9,069 nucleotides of DNA from Treponema sp. (GTDB lineage: Bacteria; Spirochaetota; Spirochaetia; Treponematales; Breznakiellaceae), in contig JAISWN010000145.1 in assembly GCA_031271075.1 (NCBI GenBank), forward strand, positions 1-9,069, written 5' to 3'. Below, one piece after another: positions 1 through 6,600 of the stretch. The notes under the pieces are model-generated. The model saw nothing but the letters and a program-made list of their open reading frames with translations. It searched no databases and was not told the DNA's origin. The stretch's first letter is position 1. Each line of letters starts with the position of its first letter. A program made the position numbers and the translations under genes.

Positions 1-902
1 TGGTGGCGCACCCTGGTGGGCACTATCCCGCTTTTTTGTTCCTCAATAACCGCGTCAATGTCCAGGTAGCGGTATTCTTTGGTTTCCTCGGTTTTATAAA
101 ACCAGTCTTTAAAATCGGCCCATATATTCTGGGGCCAGGGGTTCTGATCGATTTCGGGGGGGGTGTACTTGCGCTCCCTAAGACGCTGAAAGCCGAAGAT
201 GTCTCGCACGTGGGATACTTCCGCGTCAACGACGGTCTTTTCCGCCAGATGGGCGGGAATAAAGGCCAGTCCTCCGGCGCTTCCGTATACCACGTCTCCG
301 GGCATGCAGATAGCTTCGCCAATCCGGGTGGGCCGGTTATAGCCGGTCATCACATAGTCCCGAATGGCGGTAGGGTGGTTACCCCGGTAATAAATCTGAA
401 GGTTGGGAATTTTCCTAATCTGATCCAAATCCCTCACGCCGCCCCATACGACGGCCCCGCCGCCCTGGGTCCGGTTCGCCACCGCGGTGGAAAGGTTCCC
501 GCCAAAATAGGTCCCATAGCTAACCTTATCGTAAAAATCGATTACCATTACGTCGTTCTTGACCAGCCGGCCGACCGCGGCGCGGTTGTATTCGCCTTCA
601 AAGCCGAATTTTCTCGATTCGGCTTTGGTAACCGCGTCCAAATCAGGGCGGGTGGGCATGCACTGAATCGTCAGGGCCCTGCCCACAAGGATCTTGTCGG
701 CCGGGTGGCTGGTTTTCATGTTTATCTCAATCTGGAATTCATAATTCTGTCCCCATGAATAACTCCAGACTTCCTCCAGTGTCAGTTTCCGCATCCGTTC
801 CAACACATCGTCAGAAACCTTGGGCCGGCCGTCTTCAAGCCTTTCCCCTTTCCACAGGGGGGTCATATATTCTACATCCGCTTTTTCACTAAAGAACAGC
901 AT
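1..902 (-). CDS. RraA-family protein (HMG/CHA aldolase-like), 3' end cut by window edge
   Basis: The minus-strand frame is open from ATG at 902 to the window edge, giving 300 codons with no stop. An AGGAGG ribosome binding site lies 4 bases upstream of the ATG. The RraA fold signature is clear: GRALTI near residue 74, FGGNLSTAVANRT at 133-145, GGVRDLD at 154-160 (Arg157-Asp158 matches the conserved Arg-Asp pair that binds substrate and metal in HMG/CHA aldolases), and GDVVYGSAGGLAFIP at 202-216. Classic RraA and HMG aldolases are about 160-230 residues. This protein has extra residues at both ends, including an aromatic, charged C-terminal extension after about residue 235. Members of this family act either as divalent-metal aldolases/decarboxylases of 2-oxo acids or as RNase E regulators. 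Its position behind a sugar-acid-type dehydratase favours a catabolic lyase role, which is inference. The older label dimethylmenaquinone methyltransferase for such proteins is a misannotation. Confidence 0.85.
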   Translation of the reverse strand, partial: MLFFSEKADVEYMTPLWKGERLEDGRPKVSDDVLERMRKLTLEEVWSYSWGQNYEFQIEINMKTSHPADKILVGRALTIQCMPTRPDLDAVTKAESRKFGFEGEYNRAAVGRLVKNDVMVIDFYDKVSYGTYFGGNLSTAVANRTQGGGAVVWGGVRDLDQIRKIPNLQIYYRGNHPTAIRDYVMTGYNRPTRIGEAICMPGDVVYGSAGGLAFIPAHLAEKTVVDAEVSHVRDIFGFQRLRERKYTPPEIDQNPWPQNIWADFKDWFYKTEETKEYRYLDIDAVIEEQKSGIVPTRVRH

Positions 903-928
903 GGTTCCTCCTATAAAAATATAAAAGC

Positions 929-943
929 AGCGGAATCGCCGCT
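929..943 (-). other. Small stem-loop between dehydratase and RraA-like genes
   Basis: A 5-bp inverted repeat (AGCGG / CCGCT) with a 5-base loop lies in the 51-base gap after the dehydratase stop. On the minus strand it is followed by GCTTTTATATTTTT. It could be a weak terminator or attenuator, or an mRNA-stabilising hairpin. The stem is short and the T-run is interrupted, so full termination before the RraA-like gene is unlikely. Confidence 0.3.
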
Positions 944-953
944 TGCGTTCATG

Positions 954-2294
954 TTAGCTCCACAATCTGTCATGCGAGCAATCGTTATTCCATTCGTCTG
1001 TCGAAGCCCATATATCTTTTTGATGCGGATCTGTGTGGGCGCGGATCACATCGTCGTTAAGGGATTCTATCCCCAAACCCGGAGCGTTGGAAAGCTCGAT
1101 AAAGCCGTTGTTTATAATGGGCTTTGTTGCGGTCATTACCAGGTCGTCCCACCAGGGCACGTCTACAGAGTGAAATTCCAGGGCCAGGAAATTTTCCGTT
1201 GCTATGGCCAGGTGAGCTGCGGCCAGGGCCGCGATGGGGGTTTCGGCCATGTGTATCGCCATGGCAATCCCGTAATCCTGGGCCATATCGCCGATTTTCT
1301 TGGTTTCCATAATACCGCCTGAGCTGAGAAGATCAGGGTGAATTACCCCCAGGGCACCGGATTCGAGGAGGGGCCTGAACCCTTCCTTTAAATAAATATC
1401 TTCTCCGGTAGCCAGGGGCACGGCAATGGAGGCGGCCAGCCGCTTATAGGCGTCGGTAAGCTGCCACGGAAGCAGATCTTCAAGCCAGGCGATATTGTAT
1501 TTTTCCGCCCGCTTTGCAAGCTTGATACATTCGGTAATGCCGATGTGCCCGCAGTGATCGATAGCCAGGGGAATCTCGGGGCCGATAACGGAACGGACTT
1601 CCTTTAGGTACTGTTCCAACACGTCGTATCCTTTTTCGGTTATCTGAAGGCCCGTAAACGAATGGGCTATATTGATAACATCGTAGCCCCGGTTGAATTT
1701 CTCCCTTTCCGTATAAAAATAATCCCTGTAATCATGGGCCGACTTGAGATCTTCCACATAGCCCAGGGGGGCGTTCAAAACTCCTTTTTCGTCCATGGCC
1801 AGAAGGGTTTCTACCCCCCAGTCCATTTTCAGAAAGGTAAAACCTAAATCCATGCGCTTCTTTAAGGCGGCGCCCATTTTTTTGCCCTCAGGTTTTCCTT
1901 CTATGTCGGTATCGGAATATACCCGCACCTTGTCCCGGAATTTTCCGCCCAGCATTTGGTAGATTGGAATGCCGTAAAATTTCCCCGCAATATCCCACAG
2001 GGCCAGCTCCACCCCGCAGACTCCGCCCGCCTGCCGGGAAACCCCGCCGAATTGTTTTATCCTGCGGAAGAGTTTATCGATATTGAGGGGATTTTCCCCT
2101 ATGAGCCTGGATTTGAGCATGAGCCCGTAGCTTGGCGAACTCCAGTCCCGGATTTCCCCATAGCCTACAAGCTCGCTGTTGGTCATAACCTTGATCATGA
2201 TACAGTCCATCGGCGCGCCGGTAATCTTCGCAAACCGAAGATCCGTAATTTTAAGTTTAGACGCCCCAGGGATTGTGTTAAAGCCGCTGATCAT
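954..2294 (-). CDS. Enolase-superfamily dehydratase/racemase (mandelate racemase type)
   Basis: This 446-residue protein has an enolase-type capping domain (about 1-135) and a barrel domain. Metal ligands are Asp246, Glu272 (WLED) and Glu298 (TGED). Their 26-residue spacings equal those of mandelate racemase Asp195/Glu221/Glu247. The catalytic His-Asp dyad is Asp321 (IHPD) and His348, again with the mandelate racemase spacing, and Glu373 matches the electrophilic Glu317. At strand 2 there is Lys156-Met-Asp158 instead of the usual Lys-x-Lys. About 59 extra residues lie between this motif and Asp246, which explains the length above the usual 360-400. The C-terminus ends HDRLWS, as in many family members. 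The enzyme would remove a proton alpha to a carboxylate, most likely dehydrating a sugar acid. The start is ATG 2294 with GGAGG 9 bases upstream. The exact substrate cannot be named. Confidence 0.9.
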   Translation of the reverse strand: MISGFNTIPGASKLKITDLRFAKITGAPMDCIMIKVMTNSELVGYGEIRDWSSPSYGLMLKSRLIGENPLNIDKLFRRIKQFGGVSRQAGGVCGVELALWDIAGKFYGIPIYQMLGGKFRDKVRVYSDTDIEGKPEGKKMGAALKKRMDLGFTFLKMDWGVETLLAMDEKGVLNAPLGYVEDLKSAHDYRDYFYTEREKFNRGYDVINIAHSFTGLQITEKGYDVLEQYLKEVRSVIGPEIPLAIDHCGHIGITECIKLAKRAEKYNIAWLEDLLPWQLTDAYKRLAASIAVPLATGEDIYLKEGFRPLLESGALGVIHPDLLSSGGIMETKKIGDMAQDYGIAMAIHMAETPIAALAAAHLAIATENFLALEFHSVDVPWWDDLVMTATKPIINNGFIELSNAPGLGIESLNDDVIRAHTDPHQKDIWASTDEWNNDCSHDRLWS

Positions 2295-2325
2295 TTCTGA
2301 ATACCTCCGTAAATTCTAGTATATA

Positions 2326-2339
2326 CAGTAGCACTACTG
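2326..2339 (-). other. Palindrome at the 3' end of the MalG-like gene
   Basis: CAGTAG / CTACTG arms with a 2-base centre form a 14-base palindrome that includes the permease stop codon TAG. It sits upstream of an AT-rich TATATACTAG stretch and the dehydratase ribosome binding site. In RNA it could fold as a 5-bp stem with a GUGC tetraloop. It may be a processing or stability hairpin. A regulatory binding site is possible, but no convincing -35 box precedes the TATACT. Confidence 0.3.
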
Positions 2340-3179
2340 CTTCACTCCCCCCGCCGCCAGGCCGGTTACCATAAACCTCTGGGCCAGCATATAAAGGCAG
2401 ACCGCAGGAAGTGAAGCGACTACTGAAGAACCCATAATAAGCCCCCATATATAATTATCCGAATAACGAAAACCCGAAATCCCTATGGTTACCGTCTGCT
2501 GGCTGGGGCTTGTAGTCAGTACCAGGGCGTAAAGATATTCATTCCAGGACATAGTAAAGGCAAAGGTAGCCACCACCGCTATACTCGGCGCCGCTATGGG
2601 AAGTATGACTTTTATCAGGGCCTGAATATGGCTGCAGCCGTCGATAAAGGCGGCTTCCTCCATGGACTTGGGAATGGCGGTAAAATAGCTCATAAGCATA
2701 TAGCAGCAATAGGGAATAATAAAAGTCTGGTATACGATAATCAGGCTGTTTTTATTATCCCCCAGGCCGATGCGGCTTATCATAATATACATGGGAATAA
2801 ACAAGACCGCTGTGGGCAGCAGGTAAGCATACAGCACGCCGCGGCGTATAAAATTTCTTGCCTTAAACTTAAGCCGGGTCATGGCGTAAGAGGCAAGGAT
2901 GCTCAGAACCAGGGCGACGATGGTCGAAAAAACCGCGACATAAACGCTGTTTAGGAAATAACGGATAAAGGTTGTCTCCGTAAAAAGCTGTTCGTAATGT
3001 TCAAACGTGAAACGCGAGGGCAGAAGCTGGGGATTAAGCCCGTACATTTCAGCATTGGGGGTTAAGGACGATTTTATCATCCAGTAAATCGGAAAGATGG
3101 ACCAGATAAATCCGGCAGCCGAAACCAGATAAATAACCAGCGTTTTTATTTTATTGTTTACCTTGTTGGATTTTTGCAT
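2334..3179 (-). CDS. ABC sugar transporter inner-membrane permease, MalG type
   Basis: This 281-residue membrane protein belongs to the binding-protein-dependent permease family that imports carbohydrates. Hydrophobic segments lie at about 13-35, 73-100, 115-135, 145-167, 198-220 and 245-268, giving the six expected helices. The cytoplasmic EAA loop that docks the ATPase is present as EEAAFIDGCS (174-183) ending in LP at 193-194. The C-terminus GLAAGGVKQ is the usual short MalG-type tail. The gene starts at ATG 3179 with GGAGG 7 bases upstream, 26 bases after the MalF-like partner. It should form a heterodimeric channel with that partner and receive substrate from the binding protein encoded upstream. 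No ATP-binding subunit is encoded beside it, so the importer probably uses a shared MsmK/UgpC-type ATPase from elsewhere. That last point is inference. Confidence 0.93.
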   Translation of the reverse strand: MQKSNKVNNKIKTLVIYLVSAAGFIWSIFPIYWMIKSSLTPNAEMYGLNPQLLPSRFTFEHYEQLFTETTFIRYFLNSVYVAVFSTIVALVLSILASYAMTRLKFKARNFIRRGVLYAYLLPTAVLFIPMYIMISRIGLGDNKNSLIIVYQTFIIPYCCYMLMSYFTAIPKSMEEAAFIDGCSHIQALIKVILPIAAPSIAVVATFAFTMSWNEYLYALVLTTSPSQQTVTIGISGFRYSDNYIWGLIMGSSVVASLPAVCLYMLAQRFMVTGLAAGGVKQ

Positions 3180-3205
3180 TTTTTTGCCTCCGATTTCCCG
3201 CGCAT

Positions 3206-4087
3206 CTATATTTCCTCGCGCTTCATCTTCCCGGTAATAATAGTCATAAGAATCACAAGGAAAGGAATCACCGAGACAGCCACCGCCAGCGCCCGGGCCA
3301 TCCGGTTGGCGATAAAAGCGACTTCGTAGGTATAGGTGGCAATAACACTGGAAGCGTTAAGGGGCCCGCCGCCGGTGATAAGCCAGATATTATCAAAATC
3401 GTTAAAGGTCCAGATGGTGGAAAGCAGGGTTGTAATAGCGAGTACCGGCATGACCGAAGGCACGGTTATATAGATAAAACGGTGCACTATATTGGCGCCG
3501 TCGATTTTTCCCGCATCGTACAAATCCGCGTCTATGGTTTGGAGGGCGCCCAGGATGCTGAAAAGAAAGAAGGGGATGCCTCTCCAGATATTCACGATTA
3601 TTACCGAGACAAGGGCCAGTTGCATGGAACCCAGCCAATTAATAGGAATCGAAATAAGCCCCATACGCCGCAGCAGGGCGTTGAGGATTCCGTACTGATC
3701 GTTATAAATCCATTTCCAGGTGTTGGCCGCCACCATCCCCGGAATTGCCCAGGGGAGGAGCATGACCACCCTGACTATGCCCCGGCCCCGGAACCTTTCG
3801 TTTAAAAGAAGGGCAAAGGCCATACCCAGGGCCAGCTTGAAAAGAATACAGGCGATGGTATACATCACGGTGTTCCGTACCACCAGCCAGTACTGGGGGT
3901 CCCGGACAAGGGAAAGATAATTGGCTAATCCTATAAATTTCGGGGAATAGCCCGCAGTTTTATTGGTAAAACTTAAGTAAACGGTATAGATAAAAGGAAA
4001 ACCCATTACCAGAAAGATGAGAATAAAAACAGGCAAGGTAAACATCAACCCGTAATGCCTCTCTTTTACCACGAACTCTTTTCTCAT
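3206..4087 (-). CDS. ABC sugar transporter inner-membrane permease, MalF type
   Basis: This 293-residue membrane protein is the first permease of the importer. Its N-terminal helix (about 12-40, ending FPFIYTVYLSF) is followed by the periplasmic segment FIGLANYLSL (51-60) typical of MalF/UgpA/LacF-type permeases. Further hydrophobic stretches lie near 72-95, 104-125, 155-180, 208-228 and 264-286. The EAA-type loop is LYDAGKIDGA (189-198) with Pro210 closing it. TGGGPLNAS (238-246) is another family hallmark. It lacks the large extra domain of enteric MalF and matches the shorter 290-300-residue class. The start is ATG 4087 with AAGGA about 7 bases upstream. It follows the binding-protein gene across a 100-base structured gap and is followed by the MalG-like gene after 26 bases. 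Confidence 0.93.
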   Translation of the reverse strand: MRKEFVVKERHYGLMFTLPVFILIFLVMGFPFIYTVYLSFTNKTAGYSPKFIGLANYLSLVRDPQYWLVVRNTVMYTIACILFKLALGMAFALLLNERFRGRGIVRVVMLLPWAIPGMVAANTWKWIYNDQYGILNALLRRMGLISIPINWLGSMQLALVSVIIVNIWRGIPFFLFSILGALQTIDADLYDAGKIDGANIVHRFIYITVPSVMPVLAITTLLSTIWTFNDFDNIWLITGGGPLNASSVIATYTYEVAFIANRMARALAVAVSVIPFLVILMTIITGKMKREEI

Positions 4088-4107
4088 ATTTCATTCCTTT
4101 CCATACC

Positions 4108-4149
4108 CTGCCGCCCGCAGTGCCCCCGAAGGGATGCTGCGGACGGCAG
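4108..4149 (-). other. Long RNA stem-loop between binding-protein and permease genes
   Basis: Arms at 4108-4120 and 4137-4149 pair over 13 positions on the minus-strand transcript, with a single wobble pair. Inside the 16-base apex, CCC and GGG can close a UUCG tetraloop. No T-run follows, so it is not a classical terminator. Its position between malE- and malF-type genes parallels the enteric malE-malF intergenic hairpins that stabilise the upstream message and keep binding protein in excess over permease. That role is inferred by analogy. Confidence 0.6.
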
Positions 4150-4156
4150 AGGCAGA

Positions 4157-4172
4157 CGGCGTTTTTACGCCG
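4157..4172 (-). other. Short perfect hairpin after the binding-protein stop
   Basis: CGGCGT and ACGCCG arms (6 bp) flank a loop of AAAA on the minus-strand transcript. It lies 15 bases after the TAA stop of the binding-protein gene and just before the larger stem-loop at 4108-4149. No T-run follows, so it more likely blocks 3' exonucleases or helps partial attenuation than terminates transcription outright. Confidence 0.45.
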
Positions 4173-4187
4173 CAAACCTGCTGTTCA

Positions 4188-5453
4188 TTACTGGTTCAGG
4201 GCCTGCTTCAGATCCTTTTCGAGCTGATTGAGGGACTGCTGGGGGTCCTGGTTCTGGAGGACAATCCGCTGTACCGCCTTTACGCAGAACTGGCCCGCAA
4301 AAGCGCCGGCGGTAAGATCGTTGGCCGGAGCGGGATAGGTCGTGGGAACGCCGATCTTGGCGTTATCCAGCCAGCCTTTGTTCTCGGGCAGGGCCCAGAA
4401 GGGGTCGTTGTCGGCGCCTTCGACCACGGGCATCCACATGCCGCCCATCTTGAGGATCAGATCCTTGTAAAAATTGATCTCGAAGAAGTCGATGATGTAT
4501 TTCTTGGCCGCCGCCGTGGCCTTCCCGTTCTTGAAGATGATCACCGCGTTGCCCCCCAGGAGGCAGAACTGGCCCACCGGGCCCGCAGGATAGGCCATGA
4601 TGAGGGTGTTTTTGTACAGTTCGGGGTTGTCGTTCCTGGCCTGGTTAAACACGCTGGGGGTGTTGAAAATGGTTCCCACCGAGCCCGCGAGATAGGCGGT
4701 GTTGTTCCCCATGTCGTCCCAGGTTATCGCCGAAGGCGGGCAGAGTCCTTCCTTGAAAAGTTTGACGATGAAGTTCAGGGCTTCAAGGGTTTGCCTGCTG
4801 TTGATCGTCACTTTTCCATCTTTGTCCACCGGTATGCCGCCGTGAGACAGAATGACGCTTCGGACCATGCTTTCAGCGTCTCCCCCGCCGGAAGCTCCCA
4901 TGGGATAGCCCAGGGCGTAAAAATCGCGGGCGGGATCATTCACGATTTTTGCCTGATCGTAAATCTGCTGCCAGGTGGTGGGATAGGGCAGCCCTTTTGC
5001 GTCCCACACATCCTTCCTTAGATAGCGCCCGGCGGGGAATACTGTCAGGGGAACCAGGAAGTTGCCGCCCTGTATATAAGCCAGATCCAGGGAAGCCTTG
5101 GTAAATTTGACCGACTTAAGAATATCGGAGACATCCACCAGTTGATCCATGCCGGCAAAGCGCTTCGCGAGGAAGTCGTCGGTAACCACGATGTCCGGGG
5201 GATTCCGGGCTTCGATAGCCGCCAGCAGTTTGGCCTGGAGATCGTTGGGAGGAACGATCACATATTCAACCTCGACATTGTTGTTCCTGCCGAATGTTTC
5301 AATCCGGGCTTTTGAGGCTTCGTTATAGGCCGCCACATATTCCGATTTGTCCCAGAGCACCAGTTTACCTCCGGCTCCGCCTTCCTGGCTGGCGTTGCCG
5401 AATACAGGCAAACACAGGCTTGCCAGCAATACCAAAACAATCCATCTTTTCAT
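4188..5453 (-). CDS. Secreted ABC sugar-binding protein (extracellular solute-binding family 1)
   Basis: This 421-residue protein captures the sugar or sugar acid outside the inner membrane and delivers it to the two permeases. The start chosen is ATG 5453, because GGAGG lies 6 bases upstream and a signal peptide begins exactly there: MKRW, a hydrophobic core to about residue 18, then a likely cleavage after FGNA (residue 21). The frame stays open further upstream to 5543, but that would overlap the regulator gene and bury the signal peptide. Cys14 sits in ASLC, a poor lipobox, so signal peptidase I cleavage is preferred but a loose spirochaetal lipoprotein signal cannot be excluded. The mature start is Ser/Gln/Glu/Gly-rich, then LVLWDKSEY, PPDIVVTDDFLAKRFAG and LLGGNAVIIFKNG follow the family 1 pattern. 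The length is normal. Confidence 0.92.
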   Translation of the reverse strand: MKRWIVLVLLASLCLPVFGNASQEGGAGGKLVLWDKSEYVAAYNEASKARIETFGRNNNVEVEYVIVPPNDLQAKLLAAIEARNPPDIVVTDDFLAKRFAGMDQLVDVSDILKSVKFTKASLDLAYIQGGNFLVPLTVFPAGRYLRKDVWDAKGLPYPTTWQQIYDQAKIVNDPARDFYALGYPMGASGGGDAESMVRSVILSHGGIPVDKDGKVTINSRQTLEALNFIVKLFKEGLCPPSAITWDDMGNNTAYLAGSVGTIFNTPSVFNQARNDNPELYKNTLIMAYPAGPVGQFCLLGGNAVIIFKNGKATAAAKKYIIDFFEINFYKDLILKMGGMWMPVVEGADNDPFWALPENKGWLDNAKIGVPTTYPAPANDLTAGAFAGQFCVKAVQRIVLQNQDPQQSLNQLEKDLKQALNQ

Positions 5454-5482
5454 ACGTAACCTCCAAAAATATATATAATTAA

Positions 5483-5496
5483 ACAGGTTTACCTGT
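5483..5496. promoter_or_regulatory. Palindrome between lacI stop and binding-protein gene, possible operator
   Basis: ACAGGT / ACCTGT arms with a 2-base centre form a 14-base palindrome immediately after the lacI stop, upstream of the AT-rich stretch and ribosome binding site of the binding-protein gene. On the minus strand a TAGACA sequence overlaps its upstream edge and TATATA follows about 18 bases on, so an internal promoter with an embedded operator is conceivable. The implied leader would be very short. It could instead act as an RNA hairpin with a UAAA loop. Its half-site differs from that of the palindrome at 6575-6592. Confidence 0.35.
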
Positions 5497-6531
5497 CTAA
5501 CGCCGTTTATGTTCCCCGCATCCGCAGGAATTCCCCTGTACATAGGTCATGGAAAACAGGCAGGGTTCCGTCATCTTTCCGTTCATCAGCCCTATAAGAT
5601 TGTCCGCCGCAGTCTTCCCGACTTTATAACATTGAACGTTGAAGCAGGTTATCCGGGGGTCCGGCACAGGGGGAAAGTAATTCATGACAATGACCTTGAT
5701 ATCCCCGAAGAGCTTCAGATTCAATTCCGCCGCCGCTTTTACGAGGTCATGGTACTGATACTCGGACAAAATAAAAGCGCCGGGCCGGCCATCCCCCTTA
5801 AGGAGTTCCAGACATTCACGGTATATCGATTCGGAAGCCGTCTCTTTTTGGGTGATGATGTTTTTGGCCGGAACGGGCAATTTTCTCTTTTCAAATGCCT
5901 GGCGGTATCCCGTCACAATCTGGCGCCCGACTATGGAATCGGTGTATCCCGCCGACACGACGATATTATGGATGCCGTGGGCAAAAAAATGCTCCGCCGC
6001 TTTTTTGACGGCCCGGACATAGTCGCTGCCCACATAGTTGCGGATATTTTTGTTTTTCATGTTCCCTATGCATATAAAGGGAATCTTATACTTGTTGAAG
6101 ATCTCCACATATTGATCCTGTTCGTGGATATTAAAGAGCATGTAACCATCAACAAAGCCCCGGCTCAGATCCTTAAGGTACTCGGCGTTTTCCTCCGCGT
6201 TGTTGAACAGGGAAGGAAGCATCATAATGCGGTAATCGCGGCTCAGGAAGGCGGCGCTTATCCCCGCATGGAGCCTGCCGTAAAAATAATCGGTGAACAT
6301 CGAGCGGGCGGACGCGTCTTCCAGGATGATCCCTATGGTTTTGGGCCTGTTTTTGTTGATTATCTGCCTTGCGCCGAAGTTGGGAATATAGTTGAGTTTA
6401 AGCACCACGTCTTCAATACGCCGGCGGGTATCTTCGGAAATCTTACCCGGCTTTTTGTTGAGATAATTGGAGATTGTTGTCTTGGAGACCCCCGCCTCGC
6501 GGGCGACCCTTGTAATATTCGCCTTTTCCAT
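5497..6531 (-). CDS. LacI-family transcriptional regulator
   Basis: This 344-residue protein has the standard LacI/PurR layout. The N-terminal helix-turn-helix is ITRVAREAGVSKTTISNYLN (6-25), the hinge is YIPNFGARQI (48-57), and the rest is a periplasmic-binding-protein-like effector domain (KTIGIILED at about 64-72, then NIVVSAGYTDS near 190-200). Recognition-helix positions equivalent to LacI Tyr17/Gln18/Arg22 are Lys17, Thr18 and Asn22. The hinge residue equivalent to LacI Leu56 is Ile57. The C-terminal tail is Cys- and basic-rich (NSCGCGEHKRR). Start ATG 6531 fits the canonical HTH position, although GGAG lies only 2 bases upstream, which suggests weak translation and low regulator levels. 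It is the first gene of the sugar operon and lies behind its own operator, so it probably represses the operon until a sugar-derived effector binds. Confidence 0.93.
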   Translation of the reverse strand: MEKANITRVAREAGVSKTTISNYLNKKPGKISEDTRRRIEDVVLKLNYIPNFGARQIINKNRPKTIGIILEDASARSMFTDYFYGRLHAGISAAFLSRDYRIMMLPSLFNNAEENAEYLKDLSRGFVDGYMLFNIHEQDQYVEIFNKYKIPFICIGNMKNKNIRNYVGSDYVRAVKKAAEHFFAHGIHNIVVSAGYTDSIVGRQIVTGYRQAFEKRKLPVPAKNIITQKETASESIYRECLELLKGDGRPGAFILSEYQYHDLVKAAAELNLKLFGDIKVIVMNYFPPVPDPRITCFNVQCYKVGKTAADNLIGLMNGKMTEPCLFSMTYVQGNSCGCGEHKRR

Positions 6532-6574
6532 TTCTCCGGCCCCGTGGCTGACAGGCAGCCCGGCTCGATCGTGC

Positions 6575-6592
6575 AGGTGAACTAGTTCACCT
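6575..6592. promoter_or_regulatory. Perfect 18-bp palindromic operator downstream of the lacI promoter
   Basis: AGGTGAACTAGTTCACCT is an exact inverted repeat. It begins 8 bases after the -10 box of the lacI promoter, so it would span roughly +2 to +19 of the transcript, a classic steric-block position for a LacI-family repressor. The regulator encoded immediately downstream is the obvious ligand. The centre is TA rather than the CG common in LacI/PurR operators. Confidence 0.75.
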
Positions 6593-6600
6593 TTTTAACG

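Noticed and set aside
3..758. A 251-codon plus-strand open frame
   Set aside because: It is antisense to the RraA-like gene, whose minus-strand frame carries clear family motifs and a ribosome binding site. The plus-strand product has no recognisable features.
4157..4172. Rho-independent terminator after the binding-protein gene
   Set aside because: The hairpin is followed by TCTGCC on the transcribed strand, not a U-run, and the permease genes downstream clearly belong to the same operon.
4134..5021. A 295-codon plus-strand open frame opposite the binding-protein gene
   Set aside because: It is antisense to a well-supported binding-protein gene and starts inside the intergenic hairpins. 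No family resemblance was seen.
5454..5543. A 30-residue N-terminal extension of the binding protein
   Set aside because: It would overlap the lacI 3' end and place a charged leader before a textbook signal peptide. ATG 5453 has its own ribosome binding site.
5509..6585. A 358-codon plus-strand open frame opposite lacI
   Set aside because: It is a shadow of the LacI coding region in high-GC codons. The minus strand has HTH, hinge and effector-domain signatures plus promoter and operator.
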